Both the position numbers and the translations under genes were made by a program. The notes below the pieces were generated by a model that saw nothing but the letters and a program-made list of their open reading frames with translations, did no database searches and was not told the DNA's origin. Positions 15,239 to 22,626 of a stretch of DNA of 29,422 bases are shown one piece after another. Position 1 is the first letter of the stretch. Every line of letters begins with the position of its first letter. The DNA comes from JBOCEF01 sp047610385 (GTDB lineage: Bacteria > Pseudomonadota > Alphaproteobacteria > Rhodobacterales > Rhodobacteraceae), in assembly GCA_047610385.1 (NCBI GenBank), contig JBLGAC010000052.1, positions 1-29,422 on the forward strand. Reading direction: 5' to 3'.

Positions 15239-16627
15239 TCAGCCTTCGGTGACGAAATCGCCGATGGCCAGGTCAAAGGAAACCACTGCGCCACCTGTGG
15301 TGGCGGCATGGGCCTCAGCCTCACGCTTGCGCAGGAAGGTTGCGTAGCCATCGGGGGTTTTCACCCAGAACGCGGTCTTGCCGAACAGCTTCAGGCCGGT
15401 TTCAACGTCATAGACGTAGGTGGCGTTCAGCTTGGCACCTGTGGCGCGCATCCCGGCCATGGCGGTCAGGAACGCAGGCGCGTCGGGATAGGCCGAGACG
15501 CCATCGCGGGAATGCCATATCTCAAGCGGCAAACCGGCATTTGCGATGATGGGATCAACTTCGATCGCCTTTTCAGCCTCGTAATCCACGCCCAGATCGG
15601 CATAGGCCGCCTTCAGGTAATCCTCGGTGATCCATTCGTTGAAATTAAGCGGCGGGATCGACTTTTCGCGTACCAGAACCGTGTGGTCGAACTTAAGCGC
15701 GTCAACCCAAGCGTCCTTGATGGTCGGGTCCAGCGTCAGATGACCCCCCTTGGAGAAATAAAGGTAGAGCACCTCTTTTTCGACGCCGGTCCAGCCTTCC
15801 ATCATTGTTACGGCCTGCATCGGATCGGCGCGGATCCATTCCCCCGCCTGATAGACGGCTTTGACAAAGGCGGTCACGACCTCTGGATATTGCTCGGCAA
15901 AGTCCTGGCGCACGACGACGCCGTGCAGATAGGGCACCCCGGCTTCAGAGCCATCAAAGATTTTCCGACCGGTGCCGCGGAACTCCATGATCTCAGACCA
16001 CGGGCAGAAATCGGCATGTGCGTCGATCTTGCCTGCGGCGATGTTGGCGGCGCCAACTGCGGGGCTTTGGTTTTTCAACGTGTAGGTGTCTGCGGGCATG
16101 TCGTTGTCTTGCATGGCCTTGAGCAGCATGCCCCAGGCCGCAGACCCCACTGGCGTCGACACTTCTTTGCCCCGAAGCTGGTCGATGGAATAAATGTCGC
16201 TGTCCACCGGCACGACGATCGCATTGCCCGAACCCTTGAGGTTATAGCCCGTGCCCGCAACATACAGCGTCCGTAGGCTGTCAGTTTCCTGGAACTTGGC
16301 GCCGTTCACGATCAGCGGGTAATCGCCCATCACGCCAAAATTCAGCTTGTTGGCCATCATCTGGTTGGTGATCGGCCCGCCTGAGGAATAGTCGGCCCAA
16401 GACACCTCATATTCCACATCGGCGTATTTGCCGTCAGTGGGCAGGTTCTTCTCCAGCAGCCCCAGTTCCTTCACCACGATGCCGGCGGTGTAGGTGTCGG
16501 TGCACATGGACTGGTGGCCGATGGCGATCCTGATTTCTTCGGCGCTTGCGGCGCCGGCCAGCGCGGCAAGCGCTGCCGCGAGGGCGGTTCCACGGAGCAG
16601 GCTGGCTTTCAATGCGGGCATGGTCAT
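15239..16627 (-). CDS. NitT/TauT-type ABC substrate-binding protein with NosL-like C-terminal domain
   Basis: A 462-residue periplasmic protein, over 100 residues longer than typical members (about 320-340). The signal peptide is residues 1-29 (ending GAASA). Residues 30-345 form the two-lobe binding fold (NFGVMGDYPLIV, LRGKEVSTPVGSAAWGML, AAGKIDAHADFCPW). The extra C-terminal part, about 365-457, resembles NosL, the copper-binding accessory protein of nitrous oxide reductase: RDG at 374-376, ATYVYDVETG, AFWVKTPDG, and an EAEAHAATTGGAVVSFD ending. The family's Met-x-Cys copper site is not obvious there, though MC occurs at 41-42. The ATG at 16627 has AGGAG eight bases upstream. The ligand is unknown: sulfonate, nitrate or a copper-linked compound are all possible. 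Confidence 0.85.
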   Translation of the reverse strand: MTMPALKASLLRGTALAAALAALAGAASAEEIRIAIGHQSMCTDTYTAGIVVKELGLLEKNLPTDGKYADVEYEVSWADYSSGGPITNQMMANKLNFGVMGDYPLIVNGAKFQETDSLRTLYVAGTGYNLKGSGNAIVVPVDSDIYSIDQLRGKEVSTPVGSAAWGMLLKAMQDNDMPADTYTLKNQSPAVGAANIAAGKIDAHADFCPWSEIMEFRGTGRKIFDGSEAGVPYLHGVVVRQDFAEQYPEVVTAFVKAVYQAGEWIRADPMQAVTMMEGWTGVEKEVLYLYFSKGGHLTLDPTIKDAWVDALKFDHTVLVREKSIPPLNFNEWITEDYLKAAYADLGVDYEAEKAIEVDPIIANAGLPLEIWHSRDGVSAYPDAPAFLTAMAGMRATGAKLNATYVYDVETGLKLFGKTAFWVKTPDGYATFLRKREAEAHAATTGGAVVSFDLAIGDFVTEG

Positions 16628-16882
16628 GGCTGGCTCTCCTGTTGCACGGGTCGGTCAGTTTTTTTCCTTCTTGTTGGCCCGAGTATCCGGCCACCCTGCG
16701 CTATGGCCAAGGCCGCAGGGTCATAAATCGGGCACAAAGTATGATTTGCACATAATTAGATCAGTAAATTGGGGGTGATGATGCGAAATCGGGCATGGAG
16801 AAAGCAGCAATCTACCGAATCATAACAGCGAATCAAAATTTTTTACATTTTTGGAACAATGACTTACCGCAGGTGCGAAATG
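16628..16882. promoter_or_regulatory. AT-rich leader of the nine-gene transporter operon
   Basis: Between the HEAT-gene terminator and the binding-protein start lies a stretch with no gene. Positions 16735-16860 are clearly more AT-rich than the surroundings and must hold the promoter for the leftward operon. I could not assign -35/-10 boxes or a clear Crp/Fnr palindrome with confidence. Confidence 0.5.
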
Positions 16883-16921
16883 AAAAACGCGCCCCCCGGA
16901 GGGGCTCCTCCAGGGTGGCGC
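16883..16921 (-). terminator. Intrinsic terminator after the HEAT-repeat gene
   Basis: Read leftward, a stem of about 13 bp ends in TTTTT at 16887-16883. The outer arm is 16889-16893 with 16917-16921, and the inner arm is GGAGG at 16898-16902 with CCTCC at 16907-16911, with one mismatch and one bulge. It lies 25 bases beyond the HEAT-gene stop. It separates the AprBA-like operon from the transporter operon. Confidence 0.8.
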
Positions 16922-16946
16922 GACATCTGCTTAAAGTTAGGGCGGA

Positions 16947-17909
16947 TCAGGCTGCTGCGGTGTCGATCCGGCCCAGTGCCCAGCGCACGTTCTTGCGCAC
17001 GTCTGGGTCGGCATCATCCTCAAACGGCAGCAGGAATGGCCGGGTCTCAGGGACGGCCAGCTCTCCCAGCACTGCGGCGCATTCTTTGCGCAAGTTGGGG
17101 ATCGACAGCGCCATCATGGGGCCGATCTGCATCGCCGCTTCGGTCGCGCCCAGTTTGCCGAGCGATCGGACCGCCTTCAGCCGCACCTGCCAGAACGCAT
17201 CTGCCAGCGCGGCGCGAAGCGCGGGAATGCAATCGGCACCGCCAGACTTGGCCAGCGTTTCGGCAGCCGCTTCGCGCACCTGCCATTCGTCATCGGACAG
17301 CCCCGCGATCAGCGCAGCGCGCGCATGGCCGGAGGCCGAGAACCCAAGCGCCGCCAGCGCAGTGCGCCGCACGGTCGGGTCCACGTCCATGGCCGCGCCA
17401 CGCAGGGCGGGCAGGGCGGTTTCATCGCGCAGCCAGCCAATGACTTTCACAGCTTCGGCGCGCGCCGCGGCTGATGCATGGCCAAGCGCAGCAACCGCAG
17501 GGCCCATTGCCTCAGGACGGCGCAGTTCCTTGATCCCGGCAAAGCAGGCGAGCAGCTTGAATTCATCCGCATCGCCCAGATGGGGCAGGATCGCGTCGCC
17601 AGCTGCGGGGTCCTTCAGTTCTGTCAAACTGACGGCCGCCGCCGCGCGCACCCCTGCCTCCGGGTCAGAAAGCGCAGGGATCAAGGCGGCGGCCGTGTCT
17701 GGCCCGTCAAAATCGGTCAACGCCAGTGCAGCTTGCTTGCGCACGCCGGCATCGGGGTCGCTGATGGCGCGGGCCAGATGGGGGATTGCGGCGGGATCGG
17801 CCATGTCGGCCAGCTCCATCACCGCCATGATGCGCGTGCCGGGGGACGGATCATCCAGCCCGACGGCAAGCGCAGCGATGTCGTCAAATTCTTCGAAAAG
17901 TGCGTTCAT
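16947..17909 (-). CDS. HEAT-repeat (PBS-lyase-like) scaffold protein
   Basis: A 320-residue soluble protein built almost wholly of about ten 31-residue HEAT-like repeats. Each has the pattern D-x-x-x-x-V-R-x-x-A-A-x-A-L, for example DPDAGVRKQAALAL, DPEAGVRAAAAVSL, DVDPTVRRTALAAL and DEWQVREAAAETL. No signal peptide, membrane span or catalytic motif is visible. Such proteins act as scaffolds or cofactor-lyase-like partners. The likely ATG is 17909, with a GTG possible at 17912; either lies a few bases after the AprB-like stop. Cotranscription with the flavoprotein and ferredoxin suggests a subunit or assembly factor of that enzyme. Confidence 0.85.
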   Translation of the reverse strand: MNALFEEFDDIAALAVGLDDPSPGTRIMAVMELADMADPAAIPHLARAISDPDAGVRKQAALALTDFDGPDTAAALIPALSDPEAGVRAAAAVSLTELKDPAAGDAILPHLGDADEFKLLACFAGIKELRRPEAMGPAVAALGHASAAARAEAVKVIGWLRDETALPALRGAAMDVDPTVRRTALAALGFSASGHARAALIAGLSDDEWQVREAAAETLAKSGGADCIPALRAALADAFWQVRLKAVRSLGKLGATEAAMQIGPMMALSIPNLRKECAAVLGELAVPETRPFLLPFEDDADPDVRKNVRWALGRIDTAAA

Positions 17910-17916
17910 CACCGGC

Positions 17917-18159
17917 TCATTTCAACAGATAGGGAAGGTTGACGGTGACCGCGCCGGTGGGGCAATCGGCCTCGCACGGCATGCAGTACCAGCATTCATC
18001 CCATTTCATGTAGGCGGTCTTGCCGCCATCGGCCGTCTCGGCAATGCGCAGCACGTCCAGCGGGCAGACGTCGACACAAACGGTGCAGCCTTTGTCAGCG
18101 ATGCATTTCGCGTCGTCGATGACGACAGGAACCTGGGTGAGGGTCTGGGCCATTGGCAT
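17917..18159 (-). CDS. AprB-like 2x[4Fe-4S] ferredoxin subunit
   Basis: An 80-residue protein with two four-cysteine clusters: C19, C25, C28 and C32, then C56, C59, C62 and C66. The second motif is ECWYCMPCEADCP, with a tryptophan straight after the first cysteine. That Trp and the spaced first motif resemble AprB, the beta subunit of adenylylsulfate reductase. The C-terminal tail of AprB that wraps the alpha subunit is absent. The ATG at 18159 has AAGGA eight bases upstream and lies 11 bases after the flavoprotein stop. It probably passes electrons to or from the AprA-like FAD. Confidence 0.88.
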   Translation of the reverse strand: MPMAQTLTQVPVVIDDAKCIADKGCTVCVDVCPLDVLRIAETADGGKTAYMKWDECWYCMPCEADCPTGAVTVNLPYLLK

Positions 18160-18170
18160 GAGTGTTGTCC

Positions 18171-19913
18171 TTATTCTGCAGCGAGGGACGGATCGACGCG
18201 CTGGTGGTTGTAGGCGTCCTTTTCGTCCTCAGCGATTTCGACCATGTAGGGGGCAACGGGGCGCTTGGCATGCGCGGGCCTGCCATCGGCACCCTTGGTC
18301 AGAATGGTGTGGCAGAACCAGTTTTCGTCATCGCGCGCGTATTCAACCCGATTGTGGTAGAGGCCCCAGCGGCTTTCGGTGCGATACAGCGAGGCTGCCG
18401 CAGCCATGTCGGCGCAATCGAGGATCGAGGCGGCCTCCAACCCGCGCATCAGTTCATGCGCATCGCGGCACACCATTGAGGTTTCCATATCATGGCGCAC
18501 TTCGGCGAACCGTTCCTGCGCCAGCTTCATCTTGGCGGTGACTTTGGGCGGCTGAAGGTAATCGTTCACGAAGCGCCGGGTCTTGTATTCGATCTGGTTG
18601 GGCGGAACGCCGTCGTCGCGCTTTGTCGGTGCCAGCACGCGGGTGCGCTCAGCCTCAACCTCTCCTTGATCAAAGGCGGCAAAGTCGACATCGGGGGTGA
18701 AGGCGGCCGCGTCTTCGCCAGCAAAGGCGCCGTTGGTGAAAGCGCCCAGCATGTAATTGTGCGGCACGTTCGCCATGTCTCCCGCGGCATAGAGGCCGGG
18801 AATGGTGGTGCGCGCATACTTGTCCACGAACACGCCTGACGCGGAATGGCCTGAGCAGAAGCCGATTTCCGAGATGTGCATCTCGATCATCTTCTTGCGG
18901 TAATCGGTGTTGCGCCCGGCGTGGAAATGGCCGCGGGTTGGCCGCTCCACGATGTGCAGCACGCGCTCAATCTCAGCCACGGTTTCTTCGGCCAGATGGT
19001 TGAGTTTAAGAAAGACTGGGCCTTTGCCTGACTGAAGCTCATCGTGGAACTCCTGCATCATCTGGCCCGACCAGTAGTCACATTCAATGAACCGCTCACC
19101 AGCGGCATTGGCGGTATAGCCGCCCAGCGGCCCGGCGACATAGGCACAGGCGGGGCCGTTATAATCCTTGATCAGAGGGTTGATCTGATAGCATTCAAGG
19201 TTCGCGAGGCCCGCCCCCGCGTGATAGGCCATCGCATAGCCTTCGCCGGAATTCGACGCGTTTTCATAGGTGCCATACAGATAGCCCGACGATGGCAGGC
19301 CCAGCCGTCCGGCAGCACCCAGCGCCATGATCACCGCCTTGGCCCGCACCACCAGAAATTCAGCCGTGCGGGTGTTGACGCAGATCGCGCCGGCGGCGCG
19401 CCCCTCGCCGGTCAGCAGCCGCGTGGCCATAAAGCGGTTCACGATGTTGATCCGCGCCTTGCGCAGCTGGCGATACAGCGCCTTTTTCACCGTGTCGCCA
19501 TTGGGCATCGGCAGGACGTAGGTGCCGATATGGTGCACCTTTTTCACGTCATATTCGCCGTTATGATCCTTCTGGAACCGGATGCCAAAGCTGTCCAGTT
19601 CCTGAATGATGCCATAGCATTCCTCAGCATAACGATAGACCGCGGCCTGATCGCAGATGCCGTCATTCGCGATGGTGATTTCCTTGGTGTACTGCTCTGG
19701 CGTCGCGTAGCCCGGGATCACCGAATTGTTCAGCCCGTCCATCCCCATGGAGATCGCGCCAGAGCGTTTGACATTCGCCTTGTCCAGCAGGATCACATTG
19801 GCCTTGGGGTTCTTACGCTTGGCCTTCAGCGCGGCCATCGGACCGGCGGTGCCGCCGCCGATCACCAGGATGTCGCAGTCAATCTGCGTCATGCCGTCGA
19901 GAATTTCATCCAT
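18171..19913 (-). CDS. AprA-like FAD flavoprotein of the fumarate reductase/succinate dehydrogenase superfamily
   Basis: A 580-residue cytoplasmic flavoprotein. The N-terminal dinucleotide fold has DILVIGGGTAGPMAALKAK near residues 14-32. DKANVKRSGAISMGMDGLNN near 47-66 closely matches the FAD-binding segment of adenylylsulfate reductase AprA. The capping domain holds NAAGERFIECDYW. SGHSASGVFVDKYARTTIPGLYAAGDMANVP near 355-385 is the second FAD motif, with a conserved His. The C-terminal helical domain is typical of the superfamily. AGGAG seven bases before the ATG at 19913 decides the start over an upstream GTG. With no ATP sulfurylase or AprM nearby, the substrate may not be APS. Generic annotation would be fumarate reductase/succinate dehydrogenase flavoprotein. 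Confidence 0.88.
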   Translation of the reverse strand: MDEILDGMTQIDCDILVIGGGTAGPMAALKAKRKNPKANVILLDKANVKRSGAISMGMDGLNNSVIPGYATPEQYTKEITIANDGICDQAAVYRYAEECYGIIQELDSFGIRFQKDHNGEYDVKKVHHIGTYVLPMPNGDTVKKALYRQLRKARINIVNRFMATRLLTGEGRAAGAICVNTRTAEFLVVRAKAVIMALGAAGRLGLPSSGYLYGTYENASNSGEGYAMAYHAGAGLANLECYQINPLIKDYNGPACAYVAGPLGGYTANAAGERFIECDYWSGQMMQEFHDELQSGKGPVFLKLNHLAEETVAEIERVLHIVERPTRGHFHAGRNTDYRKKMIEMHISEIGFCSGHSASGVFVDKYARTTIPGLYAAGDMANVPHNYMLGAFTNGAFAGEDAAAFTPDVDFAAFDQGEVEAERTRVLAPTKRDDGVPPNQIEYKTRRFVNDYLQPPKVTAKMKLAQERFAEVRHDMETSMVCRDAHELMRGLEAASILDCADMAAAASLYRTESRWGLYHNRVEYARDDENWFCHTILTKGADGRPAHAKRPVAPYMVEIAEDEKDAYNHQRVDPSLAAE

Positions 19914-19977
19914 CTTGAAGCTCCTGGATCTGGGGTCGAACACAAGCCTGCGCGGCGGTGCAGCATGGCTCTGTCAA

Positions 19978-20268
19978 TTAGTTGTCATGGGCGTCGCAAA
20001 GCTCTCGCAAATACACAAACGGATAGATCGCGCGGTCGTGGCCATCGGAAAACTTGATGTTCACGCCCCCTAGGCCGACCTGTTCCAGGCCTGCGATCTG
20101 CAGGCCGTGTGCGATGTTTATCGACCCGAAATCAATGCGTTGCCGGATGGATTGCGCATCGCGCGCGCCCTCGCGCAACGTGCGGGCGGAGAGGGTGGAG
20201 CATCCCCCCCCCGTCCAGTCGATCTGGAGCGCGCTTGCGCCTTCCACGGCGGTCAGGTTGTCGATCAT
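19978..20268 (-). CDS. DUF971 (GBBH-like N-terminal domain) protein
   Basis: A 96-residue protein with the single DUF971/gamma-butyrobetaine-hydroxylase-like N-terminal fold: LQIDWTGGGCSTLSARTLREGARDA, then LQIAGLEQVGLGGVNIKFSDGHDRAIYPFVYLREL. The pattern of W, L-S-A-x-x-L-R and S-D-G-H-x-x-x-x-Y-x-x-x-x-L-R is diagnostic. The domain is often linked with Fe-S protein maturation or oxygenases. AAGGAA nine bases upstream favours the ATG at 20268 over one at 20295. It is the first gene of the AprBA-like operon, 64 bases ahead of the flavoprotein, so it may help assemble the Fe-S subunit. Confidence 0.88.
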   Translation of the reverse strand: MIDNLTAVEGASALQIDWTGGGCSTLSARTLREGARDAQSIRQRIDFGSINIAHGLQIAGLEQVGLGGVNIKFSDGHDRAIYPFVYLRELCDAHDN

Positions 20269-20402
20269 TGGCTGGTTTCCTTGCGCTTGCGTCATGGGAC
20301 CAACCTGAATCGTTGCAGCGCAGCACAATAGCAATTTGTTGACGGACGCCGCCCGATCCGCCGCGCAATCTGCCGGTGAACAGCCAAGGAAGGACAGCGC
20401 GC
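20269..20402. promoter_or_regulatory. Divergent promoter region DUF971-AprBA / fdxA-fpr
   Basis: These 134 bases separate two divergent operons and must carry promoters in both directions. Good ribosome sites flank it (AAGGAA leftward, AAGGAAGGA rightward). I could not assign promoter boxes with confidence. The layout suggests the two operons are controlled together. Confidence 0.5.
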
Positions 20403-20744
20403 ATGACCTATGTCGTGACCGACAATTGCATCGCCTGCAAATACACCGACTGCGTCGCGGTCTGCCCGGTGGACTGCTTTTATGAGGGGGAGAACATGCT
20501 GGTGATCCACCCGGACGACTGCATCGATTGCGGCGTGTGTGAACCTGAATGCCCTGCCGACGCGATCCGCGCCGACACCGAAGACGGCATGGAGGTGTGG
20601 GTGGCGCAGAACCGGAAATTTGCAACGCTGTGGCCCGTCATCACTGAGGCCCGCGATCCGCTGCCTGCGGCGGAGGCGATGGACGGCGTGGCGGGCAAGT
20701 TTGCCAGCCATTTCTCGCACCACCCCGCCGTGCAGCCTGCCTGA
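20403..20744 (+). CDS. fdxA: 7Fe ferredoxin FdxA
   Basis: A 113-residue ferredoxin. The N-terminal half has Cys9, Cys17, Cys21 and the second motif has Cys40, Cys43, Cys46 and Cys50 in CIDCGVCEPECP. This is the 7Fe pattern ([3Fe-4S] plus [4Fe-4S]) with the long C-terminal tail typical of FdxA/Azotobacter FdI proteins. The ATG at 20403 follows AAGGAAGGA. The ferredoxin-NADP reductase gene starts 10 bases downstream. It is a good candidate to feed electrons from NADPH to the divergent AprBA-like enzyme, or the reverse; that link is inferred from layout only. Confidence 0.94.
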   Translation: MTYVVTDNCIACKYTDCVAVCPVDCFYEGENMLVIHPDDCIDCGVCEPECPADAIRADTEDGMEVWVAQNRKFATLWPVITEARDPLPAAEAMDGVAGKFASHFSHHPAVQPA

Positions 20745-20754
20745 GGAGAGCCCG

Positions 20755-21576
20755 ATGAACATGCAGCCCCCCACCCCCGCACAGAAAACCACCCCCGCTG
20801 GCAAAATTCTGCCTGATGCGGCGGTTGTGACCGCGGTGCGCCACTGGACTGACACGCTGTTTTCGTTCCGCATCACACGGCCCAGATCGCTGCGCTTTCG
20901 GTCTGGCGAATTCGTGATGATCGGACTGCTGAAAGATGATGGCCGCCCGTTGCTGCGCGCCTATTCCATCGCCTCGCCCAGCTGGGATGACGAACTGGAG
21001 TTCTACTCGATCAAGGTTCCGGATGGCCCGTTGACCTCTCGTCTGCAAAAGATCGTGCCGGGGGATGAAATCATCCTGCGGCCCAAACCTGTTGGCACGC
21101 TGGTCCATGATGCGCTGATCCCCGGCACGCGGCTGTGGCTGATCTGCACTGGCACCGGGGTCGCGCCGTTCGCATCGATCCTGCGCGATCCCGAAACGTG
21201 GGAGACGTATGAGACCGTCGTGCTGGCACATACCTGCCGCACCAATGCTGAGCTGAGCTATGGCCGTGAAATCGCCGAGGCGCTGCCCGCCGACCCGCTG
21301 ATCGGCGATCTGGTCGGCAATCGCCTGCGGTATTATCCCACCACAACGCGTGAACCTTCGGCGCATGAAGGCCGGATCAGTGACCATATCAGGGACGGTT
21401 CGGTGTTCGCCGCACTGGGTCTGCCTGCCTGGGATCTGGCCAAAGACCGGGTGATGGTCTGCGGCAACCTTGCGCTCAACAAAGATGTCATGGGGCTGTG
21501 CAAGGCGGCGGGCCTGCGTGAGGGTGCCAACAGCGCCCCGGCCGAATTCGTGGTGGAAAAAGCCTTTGTCGACTGA
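20755..21576 (+). CDS. fpr: Ferredoxin-NADP(+) reductase, bacterial subclass
   Basis: A 273-residue cytoplasmic FAD enzyme that moves electrons between NADPH and ferredoxin. The FAD motif is RAYSIASPSWDDELEFY near residues 67-83, the NADP-binding start is ICTGTGVAPFASILRDPETWE, VMVCGNLALNKDV follows, and the C-terminus ends VEKAFVD, as in Rhodobacter-type FPR. GAGGAG upstream overlaps the fdxA stop, so translation is probably coupled. An N-terminal extension of about 20 Pro/Thr-rich residues precedes the first strand. Only 16 bases separate its stop from that of the convergent LysR gene. Confidence 0.93.
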   Translation: MNMQPPTPAQKTTPAGKILPDAAVVTAVRHWTDTLFSFRITRPRSLRFRSGEFVMIGLLKDDGRPLLRAYSIASPSWDDELEFYSIKVPDGPLTSRLQKIVPGDEIILRPKPVGTLVHDALIPGTRLWLICTGTGVAPFASILRDPETWETYETVVLAHTCRTNAELSYGREIAEALPADPLIGDLVGNRLRYYPTTTREPSAHEGRISDHIRDGSVFAALGLPAWDLAKDRVMVCGNLALNKDVMGLCKAAGLREGANSAPAEFVVEKAFVD

Positions 21577-21592
21577 CTGGTGGGGCGTGTTG

Positions 21593-22504
21593 TCAGGCCT
21601 GCGCGCCCCAGGTTTCTTCGAATTCATGCATCAACTGCTGCGCAAAGCGCGCTGAGGCGACCGGCAGCGTGCGTTCGCGCAATTGCGCAAGATACAATGA
21701 GCCGAACGCGCTGCGCGGCACCTGCAACGGGCGGGAGACGAGATGCGCCTCAAGCTTTTCGGGGGGCAGGCCGATCGCCAGTTCAAAGGCGATGGCTTGG
21801 CTGTCGGCCACAAAATTGCGCAGCAGCACATAGCTTTCCGCCTCAATCGACGGCTCCAACCGTGCGGGAAGGCGGGCGGCGTAGCTGTCGAGGATCTGGC
21901 GCACCGCGTAGCTCCGGCTTGGCAAGGCCAGCGGGTAATCAAGGCAATCGCTCAGCCGCACCGCATCTTGTTGCGCCAGCGGATGATCGCGCGACATCAA
22001 CGCCTGAATCGGCTGTGGCACGGCGCAGATGGTATGAAACTGGGCCGATTGCAGCGGCTCAAACACGATGACGAGGTCAGCGTCATAGCTCAGCAGCGCG
22101 TCCTGCGCCGCCTCTCCGTCGCGGATCATGATGTTGAACGTCACCTGCGGGAACTGCAGCTGATACAGCTTGATCTGGCTGGGCAGGAAATAGGGCAGCA
22201 CCGCCTGGCTGCACGCGACCGACACATGCCCACGCCGCAGCCCCGACAGATCCGCAATGCGAGAGCTGAGCAGCTTTGCCTCAGCCAGATGCTTGCGCAT
22301 CATGTCCACCAGCAGCTCACCCGAGGTGCTGAGCCGCACGCCGCGGCCCAGCCGGTCAAAGACCTCAACGCCCAATTCCTCCTCCAACGCCAGAATGCGC
22401 CGGTTCAACGCCGACGGCGTGATGCTGAGCTGTTCGGCCGCCTTTCGGATCGATCCGGCGCGGGCGATGGCGTCGACATAGCGGTAGACCTGAAGATTTC
22501 GCAT
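21593..22504 (-). CDS. LysR-type transcriptional regulator
   Basis: A 303-residue regulator. The winged helix-turn-helix is at residues 1-65 (VDAIARAGSIRKAAEQLSITPSALNRRILALEEELGVEVFDRLGRG). The periplasmic-binding-like effector domain runs from about residue 90 to the end. The ATG at 22504 is chosen because it gives the usual LysR start; a longer frame runs to 22579. It is divergent from the M20 gene across 122 bases that hold a T-N11-A palindrome. It probably activates the 22627-27183 operon in response to its substrate or a breakdown product. Confidence 0.93.
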   Translation of the reverse strand: MRNLQVYRYVDAIARAGSIRKAAEQLSITPSALNRRILALEEELGVEVFDRLGRGVRLSTSGELLVDMMRKHLAEAKLLSSRIADLSGLRRGHVSVACSQAVLPYFLPSQIKLYQLQFPQVTFNIMIRDGEAAQDALLSYDADLVIVFEPLQSAQFHTICAVPQPIQALMSRDHPLAQQDAVRLSDCLDYPLALPSRSYAVRQILDSYAARLPARLEPSIEAESYVLLRNFVADSQAIAFELAIGLPPEKLEAHLVSRPLQVPRSAFGSLYLAQLRERTLPVASARFAQQLMHEFEETWGAQA

Positions 22505-22545
22505 GTGCAGCAGAGCCTTGAGTTGACCGGGACGTTTTACGTCGC

Positions 22546-22560
22546 ATTGCACCCCGCAAT
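22546..22560. promoter_or_regulatory. LysR-type T-N11-A palindrome
   Basis: ATTGC (22546-22550), five bases, GCAAT (22556-22560) form a perfect inverted repeat that contains the T-N11-A core (T22547 to A22559). It lies between the divergent LysR and M20 genes, 42 bases from the regulator start and 66 from the M20 start, so it is a likely binding site for the LysR protein. Confidence 0.65.
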
Positions 22561-22626
22561 TAGCACCACATTGCAGCATCCGACTTCGTCATAGTCAAGG
22601 AAATCGAAATTCGGAGCCAAGCACGC

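Noticed and set aside
14555..16276. Long plus-strand frame (573 codons) opposite the permease and binding-protein genes
   Set aside because: Antisense shadow, His/Arg/Gly-rich, with no recognisable domain, while the minus strand has a complete ABC operon.
16795..18213. Long plus-strand frame (472 codons) opposite the HEAT and AprB-like genes
   Set aside because: Ser/Ala/Arg-rich translation with no family match. It is antisense to genes with clear motifs and arises from high GC at third codon positions.
17917..19913. Reading the flavoprotein/ferredoxin pair as true dissimilatory APS reductase or as succinate dehydrogenase
   Set aside because: No sat, aprM, qmo or dsr genes, and no cytochrome b/anchor or SdhB-type subunit are present. 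Only AprBA-like is supported.
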